21,544 bases of DNA, taken from NCBI GenBank assembly GCA_903920485.1, contig CAIXMG010000092.1:1-21544 (forward strand), written 5' to 3'. The notes beneath the pieces are model-generated. The model did no database searches. It saw nothing but the letters and a program-made list of their open reading frames with translations, and was not told the origin of the DNA. Source of the stretch: an uncultured bacterium (GTDB taxonomy: Bacteria; Patescibacteriota; Minisyncoccia; Phycocordibacterales; UBA1006). A program made the translations under genes and the position numbers. Shown in pieces: positions 1 through 4,911 of this stretch (position 1 is its first letter; every line of letters starts with the position of its first letter).

Positions 1-108
1 ATACGAAGCTCACAGTATTATTCAACCATGTATTGCTGAAAGTTATCAACTAACGTTTGATTCGCTTTTCTCGACTCACTTGCGGAAAAAGTGACTCGTA
101 CCAATTTC
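1..108. other. Gene-free left edge
   Basis: No start-to-stop reading frame of useful length or tRNA-like fold was seen here. Two six-base arms (TCACTT at 76-81 and AAGTGA at 89-94) could pair. The stretch probably belongs to the 3' end of a transcript that began outside the window, because a terminator follows directly. Confidence 0.4.
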
Positions 109-140
109 TTAAGAACCTCGTAAGGTTCTTTTTATTTCTT
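109..140 (+). terminator. Rho-independent terminator of an upstream transcript
   Basis: A perfect 8-bp stem (AAGAACCT at 111-118 with AGGTTCTT at 123-130) encloses the tetraloop CGTA and is followed by TTTATTTCTT. It should end a transcript entering from the left edge and insulate rplK. Confidence 0.75.
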
Positions 141-170
141 CAAAAAAGAAGTTCATACCAGTGATCGTGC

Positions 171-222
171 CCCTCTCCTCGAAGAGGAGAGGGTGGCTTG
201 CCGCACGCAAGACGGGTGAGGT
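171..222 (+). repeat. Palindromic repeat, copy A (two-hairpin type)
   Basis: A 10-bp perfect stem (171-180 with 184-193, loop GAA) is followed by TGG, a smaller hairpin (CTTGC 197-201 with GCAAG 207-211) and the tail GGGTGAGG (215-222). The same order of parts, [CCCTCTC..GAGAGGG]-TGG-[hairpin]-GGGTGAGG, occurs inside metG at 20308-20357. Related but more diverged copies occur in the ileS leader and at the 3' end of glyA. The structure resembles REP-type elements mobilised by Y1/RAYT transposases; that link is inference, since no transposase lies in the window. Confidence 0.75.
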
Positions 223-230
223 TGGAACTT

Positions 231-259
231 TTGACAAAAAACCTTGAAAATGCTATTGT
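231..259 (+). promoter_or_regulatory. rplK promoter
   Basis: A perfect -35 box TTGACA (231-236) is separated by 17 bp from the -10 box TATTGT (254-259), which is preceded by TGC, an extended -10. Transcription should begin near 266, giving a leader of about 90 nt. This is one of the strongest sigma-70-like promoters in the window, as expected for a ribosomal protein gene. Confidence 0.8.
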
Positions 260-272
260 TCCCAAGTTACGC

Positions 273-309
273 CCTCGGCCCGCTGAAGCTTTAGCGGAAG
301 CGGCTGAGG
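273..309 (+). promoter_or_regulatory. Structured rplK leader hairpin
   Basis: The arms CCTCGGCC (273-280) and GGCTGAGG (302-309) pair over 8 positions with one G-U. Inside, CCGCT (280-284) can pair with AGCGG (293-297) and the helix can continue through GAAG/CTTT, so the two helices share one base. It lies between the predicted start site and the rplK ATG, so it would be in the mRNA. A role in autoregulation is possible by analogy with ribosomal protein leaders. It could equally be another diverged palindromic repeat. Confidence 0.5.
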
Positions 310-354
310 ATTATAATTGCGCCGCTTCACGCACAATTTGAATTTTAAACACCT

Positions 355-777
355 ATGGCTAAGAAAATCACGAAAACAATCAAGATGCAGATCGTGGGAG
401 GAAAGGCAACGCCTGCTCCACCTCTGGGGCCGGTCCTCGGACAGGCTGGAGTCAACATCGGGGAATTCGTCAACCAGTTCAACGCGATGACGAAGGACTC
501 GATGGGACAGATGGTCTCCGTCCTCATGACCGTCTACGATGACCGATCGTTCGAGTTCGTCATCAAGACGCCTCCCGTCTCGGCACTTCTCAAGAAGTTC
601 GCCGGGGTGGAGAAGGGGTCGGGAACGAACGCGAAGAAGAAGGCCGGATCCATCACGGACGCCCAGCTGACCGAGATCGCGACCATCAAGCTTCCTGACC
701 TGAACGCCCGCGACGTCGAGGCTGCCAAGAAGATCGTCGCAGGTTCTGCACGGTCGATGGGCATCGAGATCAAGTAG
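355..777 (+). CDS. rplK: 50S ribosomal protein L11 (uL11)
   Basis: This 140-residue protein has the full L11 length. It shows the N-terminal signature PPLGPVLGQAGVNIGEF near residues 22-38 and the C-terminal rRNA-binding domain from about residue 70, ending in GSARSMGIEIK. L11 binds the GTPase-associated centre of 23S rRNA and takes part in factor binding and the stringent response. In most bacteria rplA (L1) follows in the same operon; here a strong terminator and a convergent unrelated gene follow instead. Some Parcubacteria are known to lack L1, which would fit, but absence from one window does not prove it. No Shine-Dalgarno precedes the ATG; the upstream sequence is A/T-rich (TTTTAAACACCT). 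The family call is certain. Confidence 0.98.
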   Translation: MAKKITKTIKMQIVGGKATPAPPLGPVLGQAGVNIGEFVNQFNAMTKDSMGQMVSVLMTVYDDRSFEFVIKTPPVSALLKKFAGVEKGSGTNAKKKAGSITDAQLTEIATIKLPDLNARDVEAAKKIVAGSARSMGIEIK

Positions 778-782
778 GCAAT

Positions 783-816
783 AAAAAAGACCTTCATCAG
801 ATGAAGGTCTTTTTTA
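783..816. terminator. Bidirectional terminator between rplK and the DHFR-like gene
   Basis: A perfect 10-bp stem (AGACCTTCAT at 788-797 with ATGAAGGTCT at 801-810, loop CAG) is flanked by a run of A on the left and a run of T on the right. It can therefore end rplK on the + strand and the convergent gene on the - strand. Confidence 0.9.
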
Positions 817-831
817 TGTAATTGTCGTCTT

Positions 832-1365
832 TCAAACTTCGACATGGCTAACATTGGCGTAGGTGGTGTAGGTGACACCGTCTTTTTCCAGCATTCCGTT
901 GATGCGGAACGGCTCCTTTCCAAGGCTGTCGAGGAAGGCGTCAGCAGGCAGGACATCGGGAAGTCCAATGACATGGACCGCATCGAATTTGCCAAGGACC
1001 TCGTTCGTGAGGTGAGATCCACAGGCGACGAGGATGCGTTCGTCATCCATTTCGCGGAGGTGCTCAGCGAGGTTGATTGCCTCATCGAGTGTTGCCACGA
1101 CCATGGACTTTCTCGAAGCCGATATGTGGGGCTGCGGTGATTCGCTGATGACGATTTCCCGGCCGTTGAGCAGGGTATCGGCAAATTCAGTCATGTAGTT
1201 CCATAATACGAGGTCCATGATCACGATGCCTTTTTTCCTGAGCTTTTCTAGCTTTGTGAGGAAGCACGAGGAGAATTCCGGGGAGAAAAGGGATTGCCCT
1301 TTGTTGCTGAGTCCGAATCCCGGCATGCGGAGAAGAATGAGGGCGATGATGTTGCTGTTTTTCAT
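832..1365 (-). CDS. Divergent dihydrofolate-reductase-fold protein
   Basis: The 177-residue protein from the preferred start aligns by eye with DHFR along its length. The first strand (NIIALILLR) and a Gly-containing loop come at about 5-20, then LRKKGIVIM (about 42-50, where DHFR has the strand before the GRxT motif) and LLNGREIVIS (about 65-74, for the PGRxNIVLS region). TLDEAINLAEHL is at about 92-103 and RILVACGSHLTNEVL at about 110-124, for the VIGGxxIY region, followed by FDAVHVIGLP. The usual WxxPxD segment with the catalytic acid reads as FSPEF, and the MGRxT cofactor motif reads MDLVL. Reductase activity is therefore doubtful. An upstream in-frame ATG at 1410 would put the start inside the promoter, so 1365 is chosen. 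A RibD-like reductase is the main alternative. The fold call is moderately sure; the function is unknown. Confidence 0.55.
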   Translation of the reverse strand: MKNSNIIALILLRMPGFGLSNKGQSLFSPEFSSCFLTKLEKLRKKGIVIMDLVLWNYMTEFADTLLNGREIVISESPQPHISASRKSMVVATLDEAINLAEHLREMDDERILVACGSHLTNEVLGKFDAVHVIGLPDVLPADAFLDSLGKEPFRINGMLEKDGVTYTTYANVSHVEV

Positions 1366-1382
1366 TTTTGTTAATTTTGTAC

Positions 1383-1410
1383 AGTCTACATATTTATAAA
1401 CATATGTCAA
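1383..1410 (-). promoter_or_regulatory. Promoter of the DHFR-like gene
   Basis: On the minus strand a perfect TTGACA (1410-1405) lies 16 bp before TAGACT (1388-1383, 4 of 6 matches). The start would be near 1376, leaving a leader of roughly 10 nt before the ATG at 1365. An inverted repeat (ACATAT 1388-1393, ATATGT 1402-1407) lies across the spacer and could be an operator. Confidence 0.55.
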
Positions 1411-1419
1411 GTATTCTCG

Positions 1420-1448
1420 TTGACGGGACCCATCGTGAGGCGTATGAT
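1420..1448 (+). promoter_or_regulatory. Promoter of the 1483 gene
   Basis: TTGACG (1420-1425) and TATGAT (1443-1448) each match the consensus at 5 of 6 positions and are spaced by 17 bp. It lies back to back with the minus-strand promoter at 1383-1410. The leader of about 30 nt has no Shine-Dalgarno but contains TAACCCTAAAACTTAA (1462-1477), which recurs before the gene at 16660. Confidence 0.75.
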
Positions 1449-1482
1449 GCAGGAAGTACCTTAACCCTAAAACTTAACACAT

Positions 1483-1887
1483 ATGTCAGTCATTGCCCTT
1501 ACTTCAAAAACCGCGTTTGTGAAAAAACGCGATAAGAACCTATCCGTTTCTGATGGAAAATTGCTGGACGACTTGATAGGAATCGGATTCAGTTTCACCC
1601 TTGCGGGCCCTACGGATGCTCAGCTTGTCGAAGGCGACCCTTATTTGTGCCGCGTCTCTTGCCGGGGATTTTTCAAAAATCCGGATAAGGCAAACGAATC
1701 GGTAAGTTATTCCGCCGTTTCTAACATGACGGTGATGGGGACGTTCGGAGACTTCATGAAAGATCTTCGTAGTCGCCTGGAAGCCGGTGTCCATATATCA
1801 GGAACGAATGAAGAGCCTCGTTTGTGGTACCAATTCAACAAGGAAACAAAGCTCCTTGAGAAAATTGAGATTCCGGCCCCTCAGTAA
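1483..1887 (+). CDS. Hypothetical protein, 134 residues
   Basis: I do not recognise this family. The protein has no signal peptide or membrane segment and looks like a soluble cytoplasmic domain. It has a basic start (KKRDK near residues 14-18), a middle with alternating strands, including DPYLCRVSCRGFF with two cysteines near residues 55-59, a helix-like FGDFMKDLRSRLEAG near residues 88-102, and a Pro-rich end. It is a real gene on context: it has its own good promoter, its own terminator, and coding-like sequence throughout. It stands alone between divergent and downstream units, so its neighbours say little about its role. The leader shares a 16-nt motif with the YjjX-like gene at 16660, which hints at common expression. 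Confidence 0.75.
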   Translation: MSVIALTSKTAFVKKRDKNLSVSDGKLLDDLIGIGFSFTLAGPTDAQLVEGDPYLCRVSCRGFFKNPDKANESVSYSAVSNMTVMGTFGDFMKDLRSRLEAGVHISGTNEEPRLWYQFNKETKLLEKIEIPAPQ

Positions 1888-1901
1888 AAATGCAATAAGT
1901 G

Positions 1902-1936
1902 AGGTGCCGCCAAATCGCGGCACCTTCTTTGTTTTC
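1902..1936 (+). terminator. Terminator of the 1483 gene
   Basis: A 9-bp GC-rich stem (AGGTGCCGC at 1902-1910 with GCGGCACCT at 1917-1925) with the loop CAAATC is followed by TCTTTGTTTT. The T-rich tail runs straight into the argS promoter region. Confidence 0.85.
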
Positions 1937-1946
1937 AGGTTTTTTA

Positions 1947-1961
1947 TGGTACTGTAATCCT
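1947..1961 (+). promoter_or_regulatory. Extended -10 box next to the argS start
   Basis: TGG followed by TACTGT (1950-1955) lies 6 nt before the ATG at 1962, so transcription would begin at or next to the start codon. No clear -35 box is seen, and there is no Shine-Dalgarno. The same arrangement recurs before seven other genes in the window. Confidence 0.5.
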
Positions 1962-3683
1962 ATGACGATTGCGGAACAACTGAAAGGGGCGATAGCCGAG
2001 GCACTGAAAGGCCTGGGAGCGGAAGGCGTTTCTTTTTCGTTGGAGCACCCAACGGAACTGTCGCATGGCGACTATGCCACGAATGCCGCTTTGGCAAGTG
2101 CAAAAATGCTGGGCAAGAACCCGCGCGAGGTTGCCACGATGCTCCTTGAATCCTTGAAAGCGCAAAACATTCCAGAAGTGGAAAGCCTTGAGATTGCAGG
2201 ACCGGGCTTCATTAACTTCAAACTTTCAAAAGAATTTTTTGCATCGGCAAACAAGGAAATTCTTTCCGCAGGGGAAGTATTCGGCAACAGCCGTTCGCTT
2301 GCGGGGAAACGCATCATGATCGAGTATACGCAACCCAATCCCTTTAAGCCATTCCACATCGGACACCTGATGTCGAACTCCATTGGCGAGTCCTTGTCGC
2401 GCATCATCGAATCTTCGGGCGCCGAACTGATCCGTGTGAACTATCAAGGTGATGTAGGCCTTCACGTTGCAAAGGCCATTTACGGCATCCAGAAAAAGGG
2501 AAGACCCGACGCGTCGCTTTCAATTCCAGCGCAGGCGCAGGAAATTGGCGCGCTGTATTCGTGGGGATCAAACGAGTACGATACCAACGAAGAGGCAAAG
2601 GCCGAGATCGAGCGCATCAACAAGGCCGTCTACGAGCGGACGGACGAATCTATCAACGAAACATACGATTGGGGACGAAAGCTTACCCTCGAAGCCTTCG
2701 AGGAAATTTATAAGGTGTTGGGCACGAAATTCCAGCATTACTTTTTCGAGTCCGATGCGGCGAAGATCAGTGTTCCGCTGGTGAAGGAATTCTTGGAGAA
2801 GGGCGTCTTTGAGGAAAGCGATGGCGCCATCGTCTTCAAGGCGGAACGATTCGATCCGAAACTCCATACGCGCGTATTCCTCACCTCGAAAGGATTGCCG
2901 ACCTACGATGCGAAGGAAATCGGTCTTGCTGATATGAAATTTAAGATGGAACCGAACCTTGATCTTTCGATCACGACGACCGCCATTGAACAGCTGGGCG
3001 TTATCGGTGTTGCCTATGAGGCGATCTACCAGATCTGGCCGGACTTCCGCGGGAAATTGCGACATGTCACGCACGGCATGATGCGGTTGGCATCAGGAAA
3101 GATGTCTTCGCGCAAGGGGAACGTAGTGACTGGCGAATCGCTAATAAATGATTCGCGTGCGGTGGCCCTTGAAAAGATGACCGACCGAAAGGGGATCGAT
3201 GCCGGATCGCTTGAGCGGTTTGCTACGGAAGTCGGAGTCGGTGCACTCAAATATTCCATCTTAAAAGCTTCGCCAGGAAGCGACATCGTGTATGACTTTG
3301 AAAAATCGATTTCGTTTGACGGTGATTCGGGTCCTTACTTGCAATATACGCATGCTCGCATGTCGTCGATTCTTGAGAAGGCCTCAGAAGAAAACATTGT
3401 CGAGCAGTATGCATCGACTGAAGAGGTTTCCGATTTGGAACGCATCCTGTATCGACTTCCTGAAATCGTTGAAAACGCGCTGCACGAATACGCACCCAAT
3501 TACATTGCGACGTATTTGGTGGAAGTTGCTCGAGCGTTCAATTCCTTCTATGCGGACCATAAGATCATCGACACGAGCGACAAGGAAACTTCCGCACATC
3601 GCGTTGCCATTGCGCATGCCACGCAGATTGTCCTGAGGAACGGATTGGGCTTGCTGGGTATTACGGCCCCCGACCGAATGTAA
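1962..3683 (+). CDS. argS: Arginine--tRNA ligase
   Basis: ArgRS charges tRNA-Arg with arginine in the cytoplasm. The 573-residue class I enzyme shows an N-terminal Arg-S domain (about 1-85). The signature motif is FHIGH (131-135) after TQPNPFKP, followed by RVNYQGDVGLHVAKAIYG. The second catalytic loop is KMSSR (380-384), followed by KGNVVTGE, and a DALR anticodon-binding domain fills the last 120 residues or so. The retained lysine-containing KMSSR loop resembles archaeal and some bacterial ArgRS forms; many bacterial ArgRS have lost the canonical KMSKS. The open frame extends upstream to 1899, but that part lies in the preceding terminator and lacks similarity, so 1962 is chosen. The next gene starts 3 nt after the stop. 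Confidence 0.97.
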   Translation: MTIAEQLKGAIAEALKGLGAEGVSFSLEHPTELSHGDYATNAALASAKMLGKNPREVATMLLESLKAQNIPEVESLEIAGPGFINFKLSKEFFASANKEILSAGEVFGNSRSLAGKRIMIEYTQPNPFKPFHIGHLMSNSIGESLSRIIESSGAELIRVNYQGDVGLHVAKAIYGIQKKGRPDASLSIPAQAQEIGALYSWGSNEYDTNEEAKAEIERINKAVYERTDESINETYDWGRKLTLEAFEEIYKVLGTKFQHYFFESDAAKISVPLVKEFLEKGVFEESDGAIVFKAERFDPKLHTRVFLTSKGLPTYDAKEIGLADMKFKMEPNLDLSITTTAIEQLGVIGVAYEAIYQIWPDFRGKLRHVTHGMMRLASGKMSSRKGNVVTGESLINDSRAVALEKMTDRKGIDAGSLERFATEVGVGALKYSILKASPGSDIVYDFEKSISFDGDSGPYLQYTHARMSSILEKASEENIVEQYASTEEVSDLERILYRLPEIVENALHEYAPNYIATYLVEVARAFNSFYADHKIIDTSDKETSAHRVAIAHATQIVLRNGLGLLGITAPDRM

Positions 3684-3686
3684 CTT

Positions 3687-4220
3687 ATGAGAAACATCTG
3701 GTGGCTGATAATCGCCGCGGTGATCATCCAGGAACCGGTGTCGTCCGACGCGGCAATCTTTCAGATCCGCCATTTGCATCTTAATCTCATAGAGGTGAAT
3801 TTAGTCTGGCTGATCGCGACAATTGCCGACCTGACAATCGGCTATTGGATTGGAAAGTTCGTTCAGAAGAAAATCGCAGGTACCAAATTTGAAAAGAGGA
3901 TTTTGAGGATCGTGACGGCTATCGAAAACTTCATGGGCAAGAAGGGTGAGAAGTTCACGCTGGTCCTGTTGGGGATTATTAACTTCCCGTATGCCAATTC
4001 GTTCATCGCATCATGGTTCGATATTCCGCTCCGGCAGATGTTCGCACTCTTGTTCATCGGTGATGTGCTGTATTGGGGAATCGAGTGGGGGATCAACATC
4101 GGGGTGAGAAGCTTTCCGATCAATCCGCATACGGCACTGTTGGTGGTGCTTCTTGTGGCATTTCTGTTTGCAGTCCTCTCAAAGTTTTTACTGAACAAGG
4201 TATTTCACGCGAAGAAATAA
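3687..4220 (+). CDS. VTT/DedA-like integral membrane protein
   Basis: This 177-residue protein is mostly hydrophobic, with about four or five likely membrane segments (roughly residues 4-20, 33-57, 88-110, 116-140 and 148-170). The pair WLIATIADLTIGYWIGKF and, later, NFPYANSFIASWFDIPLRQMFALLFIGDVLYWGIEWG recall the two halves of the VTT (DedA/SNARE-associated) domain, where a glycine- and charge-bearing re-entrant loop is followed by a Pro-Leu-Arg segment and a Trp-containing helix. DedA proteins act in lipid or polyprenyl-phosphate flipping across the inner membrane; assigning that role here is inference. It begins 3 nt after argS and is probably co-transcribed with it. It is shorter than typical DedA proteins (about 200 residues), and the similarity is weak. 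Confidence 0.5.
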   Translation: MRNIWWLIIAAVIIQEPVSSDAAIFQIRHLHLNLIEVNLVWLIATIADLTIGYWIGKFVQKKIAGTKFEKRILRIVTAIENFMGKKGEKFTLVLLGIINFPYANSFIASWFDIPLRQMFALLFIGDVLYWGIEWGINIGVRSFPINPHTALLVVLLVAFLFAVLSKFLLNKVFHAKK

Positions 4221-4246
4221 AAAACTCCCATACGGGAGGTTTTTAA
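4221..4246. terminator. Bidirectional terminator between convergent genes
   Basis: CTCCC and GGGAG surround the loop ATAC (about 4225-4238). A run of A lies on the left and TTTTT on the right, so the hairpin can serve the + strand membrane gene and the - strand gene ending at 4243. Confidence 0.75.
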
Positions 4247-4494
4247 AAATGCCAGTGAAAAGGATTGAAGAAGACCAATGCCGTGATGATCGCCCAGATC
4301 GCGAAGAAGATGACCATCTTCCACGACTGGCGCTTGAAGGCCCCGCCGAACACCATGGCGATCGCACCTGCAAGGTTCATCACGTAGAACATCTTGCTCT
4401 CGAAGGGAATGACATGGAACATGGCAAGTCCGAACGCGCCCAATACGGCGATCGTCCCGAACCATTCTATGAAGTCTGCGAGAATTTCTATCAT
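4243..4494 (-). CDS. Small membrane protein, CBU_0592-like
   Basis: The 83-residue protein has three predicted membrane helices: residues 10-27 (FIEWFGTIAVLGAFGLAM), 35-54 (MFYVMNLAGAIAMVFGGAFK) and 58-77 (WKMVIFFAIWAIITALVFFN). The pattern of a G-rich first helix, an NLxGA second helix, then a basic residue and Trp before a final Trp-containing helix resembles the CBU_0592-like domain found in many small bacterial membrane proteins of unknown function. It ends in the short tail FHWHF. It reads away from ileS, and the two promoters interleave between 4495 and 4540. The gene starts 6 nt after an extended -10 box and has no Shine-Dalgarno. Function is unknown. Confidence 0.7.
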   Translation of the reverse strand: MIEILADFIEWFGTIAVLGAFGLAMFHVIPFESKMFYVMNLAGAIAMVFGGAFKRQSWKMVIFFAIWAIITALVFFNPFHWHF

Positions 4495-4500
4495 GGGGAC

Positions 4501-4530
4501 AGTATAGCATTGCTTTTATTCCCAGTTCAA
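4501..4530 (-). promoter_or_regulatory. Promoter of the CBU_0592-like gene (leaderless type)
   Basis: On the minus strand TTGAAC (4530-4525) is followed after 18 bp by TATACT (4506-4501), preceded by TGC. Only 6 nt (GTCCCC) separate the -10 box from the ATG at 4494, so the message should start at the initiation codon. Confidence 0.7.
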
Positions 4531-4537
4531 GTATTAT
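4510..4537 (+). promoter_or_regulatory. Candidate ileS leader promoter
   Basis: TTGCTT (4510-4515) is followed after 16 bp by TATTAT (4532-4537), with a start expected near 4544, just before the T-box stem I. The -35 box is weak. The promoter is interleaved with the opposing promoter at 4501-4530, so the two cannot easily be used at once. Confidence 0.5.
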
Positions 4538-4557
4538 CAGGGATAGCAGGCATTGAT

Positions 4558-4572
4558 CCGGCCAATCACCGG
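4558..4572 (+). promoter_or_regulatory. T-box stem I hairpin with AUC specifier
   Basis: The four-base-pair stem CCGG/CCGG carries the loop CCAATCA. ATC at 4565-4567 is an isoleucine codon and would pair with the GAU anticodon of tRNA-Ile. The flanking sequence (GATCCGGCC before; CCGGGGAGCTTCCG after) resembles, from memory, the stem I region of mycobacterial ileS leaders. Confidence 0.82.
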
Positions 4573-4641
4573 GGAGCTTCCGAAAGAATCCCGCAAGGGA
4601 CGTAGATTCGGACGGGTAAGCCCGTTATGGCTGAAATTAAG

Positions 4642-4769
4642 ACCGTACCCCCTCGGCCTACGGCCACTCCCCCTTGTCAGGGGGAGGCAGAACTCTAGGC
4701 AGAGCAGCGTGCTCTCGAGGTCTGCCCTCCCCTGAAAGGGGAGGTGCCCGCAGGGCGGAGGGGTAGGGT
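4642..4769 (+). repeat. Inverted pair of palindromic repeats forming T-box stem III (copies B1 and B2)
   Basis: A 128-nt stretch forms one large imperfect hairpin: ACCGTACCCC (4642-4651) pairs with GGGGTAGGGT (4760-4769) with one mismatch. The tip is AGAGCA-GCG-TGCTCT (4701-4715). Each side is itself a two-hairpin repeat unit. The left side (GGCCTACGGCC, then CCCCCTTGTCAGGGGG) reads in reverse orientation and the right side (CCTCCCCTGAAAGGGGAGG, then CCCGCAGGG) in forward orientation. It sits exactly between the stem II region and the T-box antiterminator, where stem III is expected. Confidence 0.8.
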
Positions 4770-4774
4770 GAACC

Positions 4775-4840
4775 AAGGTGGTACCACGAACCAAAAAATC
4801 TCCTCCCACGTTGCGAAAGAAGATTTTGAAACTCGTCCTT
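4775..4840 (+). promoter_or_regulatory. T-box antiterminator
   Basis: The 5' strand AAGG (4775-4778), the seven-base bulge TGGTACC (4779-4785) and ACG (4786-4788) pair with CGT (4834-4836) and CCTT (4837-4840), giving 3 + 4 perfect base pairs around the bulge that binds the tRNA NCCA end. The bases differ from the usual AGGG/GCG form but keep pairing on both sides, which is strong support for function. Confidence 0.88.
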
Positions 4841-4884
4841 GAACCATGACAGCGATGTCGTGTTTCGCGGACGAGTTTTTACTT
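4829..4884 (+). terminator. Attenuator terminator of the ileS T-box
   Basis: A perfect 10-bp stem (AAACTCGTCC at 4829-4838 with GGACGAGTTT at 4869-4878) is followed by TTACTTTATTATTTTA. Within its loop a second stem (4845-4851 with 4856-4862, one G-U) is capped by a GCGA tetraloop. Its 5' arm includes 4834-4838, which the antiterminator also needs, so the two folds exclude each other. It ends about 30 nt before the ileS ATG. Confidence 0.85.
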
Positions 4885-4911
4885 TATTATTTTATCCCAT
4901 TACCAATTATT

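Larger units (their letters stand above)
4545..4890 (+). promoter_or_regulatory. T-box riboswitch controlling ileS (ultrashort stem I type)
   Basis: T-box RNAs sense uncharged tRNA and switch the downstream gene on. In order, this leader shows a short stem I (CCGG 4558-4561 with CCGG 4569-4572) with AATCA in its loop, holding the isoleucine specifier ATC (4565-4567). A small hairpin near 4576-4585 and a stem II hairpin TCCC-GCAA-GGGA (4589-4600) flanked by GAA and GTAGA follow. Then comes ACGGG-TAAG-CCCGT (4612-4625), in the place of the stem IIA/B pseudoknot, and a very long stem III (4642-4769). The antiterminator AAGG-TGGTACC-ACG (4775-4788) pairs with CGT-CCTT (4834-4840). The T after TGG fits a tRNA-Ile discriminator A. 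A terminator (4829-4884) follows. The layout matches actinobacterial ileS T-boxes, but those act on translation, whereas here a transcription terminator is seen. Confidence 0.88.

Noticed and set aside
312..317. Perfect TATAAT before rplK
   Set aside because: No -35 box lies at a usable distance, while a full promoter with TTGACA lies at 231-259.
1..354. tRNA gene in the left intergenic region
   Set aside because: No cloverleaf, no GGTTCGA-type T-arm and no CCA end could be found.
844..1140. Open frame of 98 codons on the plus strand
   Set aside because: It is the complement of the DHFR-like gene. The minus frame is favoured by its DHFR-like pattern and by its promoter.
534..1184. Open frame of 216 codons on the minus strand
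   Set aside because: It crosses the 3' half of rplK, the strong terminator and the DHFR-like gene in another frame; Ser/Arg-rich antisense-type composition.
4642..4769. CRISPR-like or tandem repeat array
   Set aside because: The units are inverted, differ in sequence, and have no regular spacers; they form one long hairpin.
4553..4809. Short open frames on both strands across the ileS leader
   Set aside because: They run through the T-box and palindromic repeats and encode Arg/Pro/Gly-rich sequence with no family; the RNA structure explains the region better.
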